Assembly (NCBI GenBank): GCA_033085395.1
Contig: JANQBS010000609.1
Coordinates: forward strand, 1-11,536
Source: Xanthoparmelia taractica
Taxonomy: Eukaryota > Ascomycota > Lecanoromycetes > Lecanorales > Parmeliaceae
Direction of reading: 5' to 3'
DNA length: 11,536 nucleotides
Shown: positions 6,304-11,536 of the stretch, one piece after another
Layout of the letters: every line of letters starts with the position of its first letter
Numbering within the stretch: the first letter of the stretch is position 1
Notes under the pieces: generated by a model
The model's database searches: none
Told to the model about the DNA's origin: nothing
The model's input: the letters and a program-made list of their open reading frames with translations, nothing else
Program-made: the position numbers and the translations under genes

Positions 6304-9300
6304 TCAACCAACCCACCATTTCTGTGTTTCAGGAAAGATGTTAGTTTGAACTACTTCTCCTGGATACATTTCGGCTTGAGAAGATTCCGGTTCATCTCCC
6401 AAATCGCCGTCAGCCTCAACGTCTGTTGTCTCAGCCTCGGCGGTCTCCTCAACGGTACTGCTAGAAGCTGCACCATCATGGGATCCCTCTTCATCCGGAA
6501 TGGCTTCGAACTCTACCATCTCCCTCCTCGTTACGTAGAACACGTCCGCATTAGGATTGCTAGTCATCAAGGAGGCTGTACCCGTCCCTAATACATTCCC
6601 TCCGAATACTTTCTTTGGCCGAGGGCCTTGTATCATGTTGACCAACAAGCCAAATGGCAGCTCAGTCGAAAGACTTCCAGTTCCCTCAAATCGGTCTTTT
6701 GTAGCTTCAAAAAGCGCTGCAAGTTCACTGGGGGGCATCAGGACTGCGAACTTCCCAGAACGGGTCGACAATCGCCAAGATGGCCAAGACTTAGAAGCTT
6801 CAACGGCAAGGATTTTGAATTTGAAACCTGAGACTTCTAACACGACATTCCAAAGCGAGGAATATCTGTCTGTCTTGGCGCCTCGGCCGGTTGAGCCTGG
6901 GATGACAAATTGCAAACCAGCCATCTGTACCAAGATACCTCGTTTGGGGTCTTTCCGCAATACATCCTTACAGCCCAAGTGATTGATCCAGTTTCCCCAT
7001 TTGTCCCTTGACAAATTCTTGGGCATCCATCCGAGGCCTTTTTCCCCGTAGATCGGACGATTGCAAAAGAGTACTTCTGCGGGAATCATCTCCGGAGAAA
7101 GAATTTCCCACAGCGTCTTCATTCTATCCTCTGGGGCGATCTTACGGCCTTCGGTATTAAACAGCACCTTCTCGGGCCCAATGCCAAGCAGCGTTGATAG
7201 ACATATCGCTTCATCGTAAGGGTGGGATGTTGTGCGCATTGCGAGTTGGCGACTGAGATATCTAAGATCTTCGTAAAAATCTGGAACATGTGAACGATAA
7301 GGGGAGTACTTCCCACCGAAGAGCTGTAGTGAAGCTGCTTCGGTCAGAAGGTAGCCGGCTGTGTACTCAAGGGGAAATGCCTGGTGTTCCGAGTTCACTA
7401 CATTAAGCGGGCTCTCAATTTCAGAGTCATTAGTCGGCGCCCCTTTCCGCGTACTGGTTGGCGTGTTGCGCGTTGCAGCGGCAATTATGATGGAAACTAA
7501 GGTCGTATCCTTATCATCGATATCTTTGTCCGGCACAAACATATGAACCATTGAGTCGCCCTTCTGAGGAGTAAGTATGTCTTGGCTCCATATTCCTGGT
7601 AGATCGGACCGGCCTTTGTACCCTGTCTGGAAGAAGAGCTGTTGCGCAAGAAAAGCCTCGTTATAAGTCCACAGTCGCTGCGCCCAAGGAGACGCTTTTA
7701 TCCTCATCAGCATTTCTATCTGCCAGCATTCCAGTCCCAATCGAGCGCCGCTCTCATTCTCCTTGCACTTTTCTACAGCGGAAGCCAGATCAAAGTCTAT
7801 CAGAGTTTGATCCACAACCAAGACTGCCAGCGCATTCTGATAGACCGCGTCCATGGTCTTGATCGCCTCCATGCGGGCGTCTGCCTCAAGCGGCACACAA
7901 ATGGTATCAATCCAGATAGGGACAGGCCGGTGAGCGGGTGGCACTAGGCGATTTGCATACCGCTGCAGACGTTGCAGTTGACATAGCCAGATGGTATTAC
8001 TGTGCCTGTTGCCAAGACCCTGTGACCATACGTGCGATATCGCAATATAAGGAATACATTCCTTAGCCATGTCTTCAGCCCCAACTGCGCGTTTCTCTTC
8101 GAGCAGCCTCATCATGGCGTAAGTTGTCAATTTCTCGTCCTCTCCTTCACTAGGATTCTTTGAGGGTACAGCGTGGTCGCATAGTTTGATGACCTTTTCG
8201 GTGTACGGCATCTGGCCTAATCTAAAATCGCCTGCCTCGAGTCGTGTACGTTTTCTTTCCCTCAATTTTGGACCATCTCTCTGACCAAGCCGATAGCCTT
8301 TGATACTAAGACACAGCGTTGAATCTGCTTTATGTACGATGTTGATGGCAGGAATATTACCTTCTCTTACGATTTTTGCAATAATCACCGAGGCATTTTG
8401 CGATTTACTTTTTGAATGCTCTATCGGCACCATTGGGCACGCTTCAATGCTCCCACAATTCGGGATATGTCGCGTTTGGTAAGTGTCATCGATGTTGTCC
8501 CAAACGCATCCCTCAAGTGAACAACGGCTATGGCTCTGGCCTGTGCTGCGACTATGGTTTTTGTCTATTGAACTCAGCGCAAAGAGGACGGAACGAGACT
8601 TTAGACTCGCTTCTTCTGCCTCCGCGGTATACCAGGGACACCAACCCGCCTTCTTGAACCGGTCTCTACAAAGTAGATTCTCTGATGCCGGAGGAAATTC
8701 TCGTCCGAAGAGGTGTTCCATCCCCGTTGGGATGGTGGCTGGCATGTATATCTGGCGAGTAGCACTGACGAGGGTTTCACGGAGCATGGCGGCTGATTCT
8801 GTGACTATTTGCATGTACCACAATTCTTTCGGTGGGAAAGGGCGATGCTTTCGCTCAATTGCTGACCGGTCAACAACGAGGGATTGGAGGAGGGCAGTCA
8901 GGTTCTCTGTCTCCTGAACGGATGAATCAAATGAAATGAACTTTTCAGTCTTTGCTTCGTCTGAGAGGCTCTTCTCATGATCTTCGATCTTTTTGAGTTC
9001 CTCAAGCAAGCCTCTCGTAGACACTCTAGCGTTGATCTTACTCTGCGACTGCAGATAGCTATCGAGATGGAAGCTCTTCCCTGATAATTTGTACAGGTCA
9101 AATAACAGGCCAAAGAAACAACGTGCCTGGTAGAAAGCAAGAATTTCATTTGATTTTGCTAAAGTCTGTGCAGGCTTGTCCTCATTGTCGTTGAAGGTAA
9201 TTCGTAGAATGGGCTCGCTCGAGTCTTCCTTCTTCATCCACTTTGTTACTATATTGTCATGGTGGAAAATCCAGGGTTCGAAATCCTCTGTGACTAAGAA

Positions 9301-9354
9301 TGGGACTTGAATCGCCTGATGAGGATTTCCAGTTGCTTGCGGAACATGGTCCAT
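6304..9354 (-). CDS. Large HET-domain protein, gene 2 (1016 residues, intronless)
   Basis: One open frame of 1016 codons. ATG at 9354 has a good context (GGCATGG, purine at -3 and G at +4). The HET domain is at about residues 437-566: YIAISHVWSQG (up to G446), IWIDTICVP (480-488), the M..VY..A helix with VLVVDQ after it, and PWAQRLWTYNEA (556-567). Upstream is H275-x2-C278-x4-C283 ... H296-x3-C300-x5-C306, matching the cluster in gene 1. A charged, possibly coiled helix lies near 114-138, and a basic patch KLRERKRTR (363-371) could be a nuclear signal. After the HET domain are R707-T-T-S..YDEA (713-716) and WMP (776-778). The last 73 residues (944-1016) form a low-complexity acidic Glu/Asp/Ser/Thr-rich tail ending QKWWVG. 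At 1016 residues it is long for the family. The role in incompatibility or death signalling is inferred from the domain. It is convergent with gene 1, separated by 384 bp, so not one transcript. Confidence 0.94.
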   Translation of the reverse strand: MDHVPQATGNPHQAIQVPFLVTEDFEPWIFHHDNIVTKWMKKEDSSEPILRITFNDNEDKPAQTLAKSNEILAFYQARCFFGLLFDLYKLSGKSFHLDSYLQSQSKINARVSTRGLLEELKKIEDHEKSLSDEAKTEKFISFDSSVQETENLTALLQSLVVDRSAIERKHRPFPPKELWYMQIVTESAAMLRETLVSATRQIYMPATIPTGMEHLFGREFPPASENLLCRDRFKKAGWCPWYTAEAEEASLKSRSVLFALSSIDKNHSRSTGQSHSRCSLEGCVWDNIDDTYQTRHIPNCGSIEACPMVPIEHSKSKSQNASVIIAKIVREGNIPAINIVHKADSTLCLSIKGYRLGQRDGPKLRERKRTRLEAGDFRLGQMPYTEKVIKLCDHAVPSKNPSEGEDEKLTTYAMMRLLEEKRAVGAEDMAKECIPYIAISHVWSQGLGNRHSNTIWLCQLQRLQRYANRLVPPAHRPVPIWIDTICVPLEADARMEAIKTMDAVYQNALAVLVVDQTLIDFDLASAVEKCKENESGARLGLECWQIEMLMRIKASPWAQRLWTYNEAFLAQQLFFQTGYKGRSDLPGIWSQDILTPQKGDSMVHMFVPDKDIDDKDTTLVSIIIAAATRNTPTSTRKGAPTNDSEIESPLNVVNSEHQAFPLEYTAGYLLTEAASLQLFGGKYSPYRSHVPDFYEDLRYLSRQLAMRTTSHPYDEAICLSTLLGIGPEKVLFNTEGRKIAPEDRMKTLWEILSPEMIPAEVLFCNRPIYGEKGLGWMPKNLSRDKWGNWINHLGCKDVLRKDPKRGILVQMAGLQFVIPGSTGRGAKTDRYSSLWNVVLEVSGFKFKILAVEASKSWPSWRLSTRSGKFAVLMPPSELAALFEATKDRFEGTGSLSTELPFGLLVNMIQGPRPKKVFGGNVLGTGTASLMTSNPNADVFYVTRREMVEFEAIPDEEGSHDGAASSSTVEETAEAETTDVEADGDLGDEPESSQAEMYPGEVVQTNIFPETQKWWVG

Positions 9355-9540
9355 GCCGCCTCACTCTTCTTCTTGGAAACGGTGCTATTTCAAGAAATTG
9401 GATCTTTGAGGTCGGCAAATGTTGTTTTCATAGAAAAGCCATCAGCGATCCCAGCAGTATTTCTCAGAAGGCTTTGATCCTTCGCTGTTGTATCCTAAAA
9501 GTACCCTCTTTTGGAAACCAAATCTGACATCTGAAGAACG

Positions 9541-9548
9541 ATTATAAA
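9541..9548 (-). promoter_or_regulatory. TATA-like element upstream of HET gene 2
   Basis: The minus strand reads TTTATAAT about 190 bases before the ATG, in otherwise balanced sequence. A start site roughly 30-60 bases downstream would leave a 5' UTR of about 130-160 bases. Many fungal genes lack a TATA box, so this is only a candidate. Confidence 0.25.
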
Positions 9549-9683
9549 GACGAGGCGCCTTCCGAGTACAATATTTTTGACAAGTTTTTTTTTTTTCCCC
9601 TTCCTTTATGTTGGTGACGACCTTGACGACTCCACTCCGCAAGACCTCATGGTACTGCTAGAGTAAGATTAATGGGTTCTCGC

Positions 9684-9712
9684 GCTGCTAGATAATAGGG
9701 AGGTTTAGCAGC
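9684..9712. repeat. Imperfect hairpin and 9-bp direct repeats at the island's right edge
   Basis: GCTGCTA (9684-9690) is complementary to TAGCAGC (9706-9712), a 7-bp stem with a 15-base loop. Immediately after, TGATTCAAA occurs twice (9714-9722 and 9728-9736). They sit just before composition switches to RIPed DNA and could mark an old insertion boundary or be chance. Confidence 0.35.
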
Positions 9713-9770
9713 CTGATTCAAAAGAAATGATTCAAACCTAGCTCAGCCTTAAAGCTAAGCCACTAACCCG

Positions 9771-11431
9771 AAATAGCCATATATCGAACTTTGCGGATAT
9801 AACGAAAAGCTTACTATCCCCTTCTAATTTTAATCTTTCTTTATCTTTTATAATATCTATCGACTATAAACTCTATAAGTAAGAAGAGTCTCGTTGCTAC
9901 GGCCCTTATAGTTATAATTTTAGGTTTCTAGATAGTAGTCGCGACTACATCGCGTTATCTATATATATCCCCTATGAAATACGATTTAGTCGACTTTAAC
10001 TTGAATAACTAAACACCAGAGCTTATTAAGAAGGTTCTTTACATAGCGATCGACGCTTTTATATAGACGTTTAGATATCTTTTTAAATTATTCTCGTACT
10101 CTATACTAAAAGCGTCGTATAGATTCTATTTCATATCTAGTATAGTACTTTAGAGCGATATCTACTGTTAAAATATTATCCTTCTAGATTAATCGTAACT
10201 CTACTATAGAATATTAATCGGGCTATCGTTCTAGACGACGTTTCTTTAGTATAAAATATATAGTTAGATTATTTACTAGCTCTCTATTATTATTATTTTA
10301 AATTCTCTTAATCTAATAATATATATTTCTTCTCTTTATTCTTCTTCTACTTTTTCTTAAAACTAATTCTCTAAAAAGACGTCTATTTATATAATTTCCT
10401 TCTTTATAGCGTTTTAGATATATATTAGAATTAGATAGAAGTATATTAGATTATATATCTCCTAAGTAGATTATTAAAGCGACGCGTTAATACTTCGATA
10501 TAGCGTTAAAAGATATATCTAATATAGATTAACTCGCTAATAAGATATTAAAGATAGCAATATCGAATAATACTAAAGTGTTATTTCTAGATCGAGATCT
10601 CTTTAAATATCTTATATCTAAAATATTAATATTAGTAGAGACGTTCTTTCGCTTAGTTATTATATAAAAGACGAAAAATATATAAAGAGATATAAGAGAG
10701 CTATATACGTCTATTTACTATTAAGAACGTTTATTTAAGTAGCTATACTAAGATCTAATAGAGTAATCAAGCTTTTAAACTACTATTTTATAAGATAAAT
10801 TAATAATTTATAATATAGACTCTTAATTAGACTAATAATTACTATATATAGTTAATATACTAGGTTTATATTTTTTAACTTTAAATTATTCTTTTAAATT
10901 AGACTACTAAATCTCTCTAATTAACTCTAAATAGCTAATTATAAACTTATTCGTTTACTCGAAAACTTTAGTTATAAAAAGAAGATTCGAAATAGTAGAG
11001 ATTATATATAAAATAGTAAGGTCTAAGAGTTTAGCTTCGCTTTTTAAAAATAAAGTTATATTTTTTTATTACGATTAAAGTAATAAGATAGATAAGTTAA
11101 GAACGATAGAGATAATAATCTTGACTAGACGCTAGGGATCTTAGCGAAATATTTTATTATCTTAGAATAATAGAATAAAAGAAGATCGAAATATTCTCTA
11201 ATTTTAAATATTCTCTTATTATCTTAATATCTTAGTTATCTTAAGTCTTTATATAATATTTCTTTCTTATTTAAATAGATATTTCTTTCTTAATAATTAA
11301 TATAATTATTACTAATTATCTTAATATAGAGTTTAGTTCTTTGTTATTATTATTATTACTACGTCTCTATTATTATAAGCGTATATATACTCTAATGTTA
11401 AAATATTTCTTATTATTTAATAAGTTAAAAT
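9771..11431. other. RIPed AT-rich tract, right flank
   Basis: From about 9770 the sequence becomes AT-rich with almost no CpA or TpG (none in 10321-10440), the same RIP signature as the left flank. Its sequence next to the element terminus does not resemble the corresponding left-flank sequence, so the two tracts are not simple inverted copies there. On the minus strand around 9830-10170 two overlapping frames are moderately open, with mainly TAA/TAG stops. They contain pieces such as TRYEIESIRRF and RAVATRLFLLIEF. I recognise no family and call no gene. A short TTA microsatellite lies near 11343-11358. Confidence 0.7.
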
Positions 11432-11536
11432 TACGGGTCGAAAAGGTGTGGTATATTTAATGGTATGGGACCAGTTTTTCGAATATCATACCGAAAGATA
11501 TGAGATATCCCATACTCCCATTGGGTTTTTAATAAA
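11429..11536 (-). repeat. Right copy of the 108-bp inverted repeat (partner 1256-1363)
   Basis: The reverse complement matches 1256-1363 at 105 of 108 positions without gaps. The match reaches the last base of the window, so the true repeat is likely longer. CpA and TpG are retained here, in contrast to the RIPed DNA just before it. Confidence 0.9.
11432..11536. mobile_element. Start of another MITE-like TIR element copy, cut by window end
   Basis: It begins with the same terminus as the 1085-1360 element (TACGGGTCGAAAAGGTGTGG, with TA at 11432-11433) and continues as the inverse of that element's right half. If the copy is full length, it should end about 276 bp after 11432, outside the window. 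The alternative reading as one end of a 10.3-kb element is discussed in findings. Confidence 0.55.

Larger units (their letters stand above)
9355..9770 (-). promoter_or_regulatory. Upstream region of HET gene 2
   Basis: Non-RIPed DNA between the gene 2 start and the right RIPed tract. On the minus strand it holds a TTTATAAT sequence (9541-9548), a run of 12 A (T at 9585-9596) flanked by G/A-rich sequence, and then GC-balanced DNA. Such homopolymer A/T runs are common in fungal promoters. No upstream exon could be joined to gene 2. The region is assigned by position, not by defined sites. Confidence 0.4.

Noticed and set aside
6217..6591. 124-codon plus-strand ORF overlapping the 3' end of HET gene 2
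   Set aside because: It is antisense to the acidic tail coding region of HET gene 2. The openness follows from that gene's codon composition.
1361..11431. Giant mobile element (Starship-type) with a DUF3435 tyrosine recombinase
   Set aside because: I looked for recombinase-like motifs in the degraded frames of both flanks and could not recognise any. The interval is also small for such elements.

Overview
The window reads as nuclear DNA of a filamentous ascomycete (Pezizomycotina). Two long genes encode HET (heterokaryon incompatibility) domain proteins, a family confined almost entirely to these fungi. Both flanks are very AT-rich and carry the signature of repeat-induced point mutation (RIP): CpA and TpG are nearly absent while TpA is abundant. 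For example, I see no CpA or TpG at all in 1681-1800 or 10321-10440. No bacterial operon signals, tRNA, rRNA or CRISPR structure is visible. The species cannot be told from the sequence.

Layout. Positions 1-274 are the end of a terminal-inverted-repeat (TIR) element. It abuts, at a TA, a RIP-damaged short-chain dehydrogenase/reductase pseudogene (275-638, minus). Positions 639-1084 are degraded AT-rich DNA. A 276-bp MITE-like element lies at 1085-1360, and 1361-2747 is a heavily RIPed tract with remnants of a reading frame. A compositionally normal island runs from about 2750 to 9770. It holds HET gene 1 (plus, 3826-5919, probably with extra 5' exons from 3164), a 384-bp convergent intergenic stretch, and HET gene 2 (minus, 6304-9354) with its upstream region. 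A second RIPed tract covers about 9771-11431, and another copy of the MITE-like element begins at 11432 and runs off the window.

How the parts relate. The two HET genes are convergent and share one architecture: an N-terminal region, an HxxCx4C...H...C...C cluster, the HET domain, then an R-[ST]-[TS]...D segment and a WxP motif. They are divergent in sequence and length. They look like two separate allorecognition or immune-type effectors on a small single-copy island between silenced repeats, a setting typical of fast-evolving accessory genome. The most checkable new points are the unannotated 5' exons of HET gene 1, the family of TA-flanked TIR elements that escaped RIP, and the SDR pseudogene whose four in-frame stops all fit glutamine-to-stop RIP changes.
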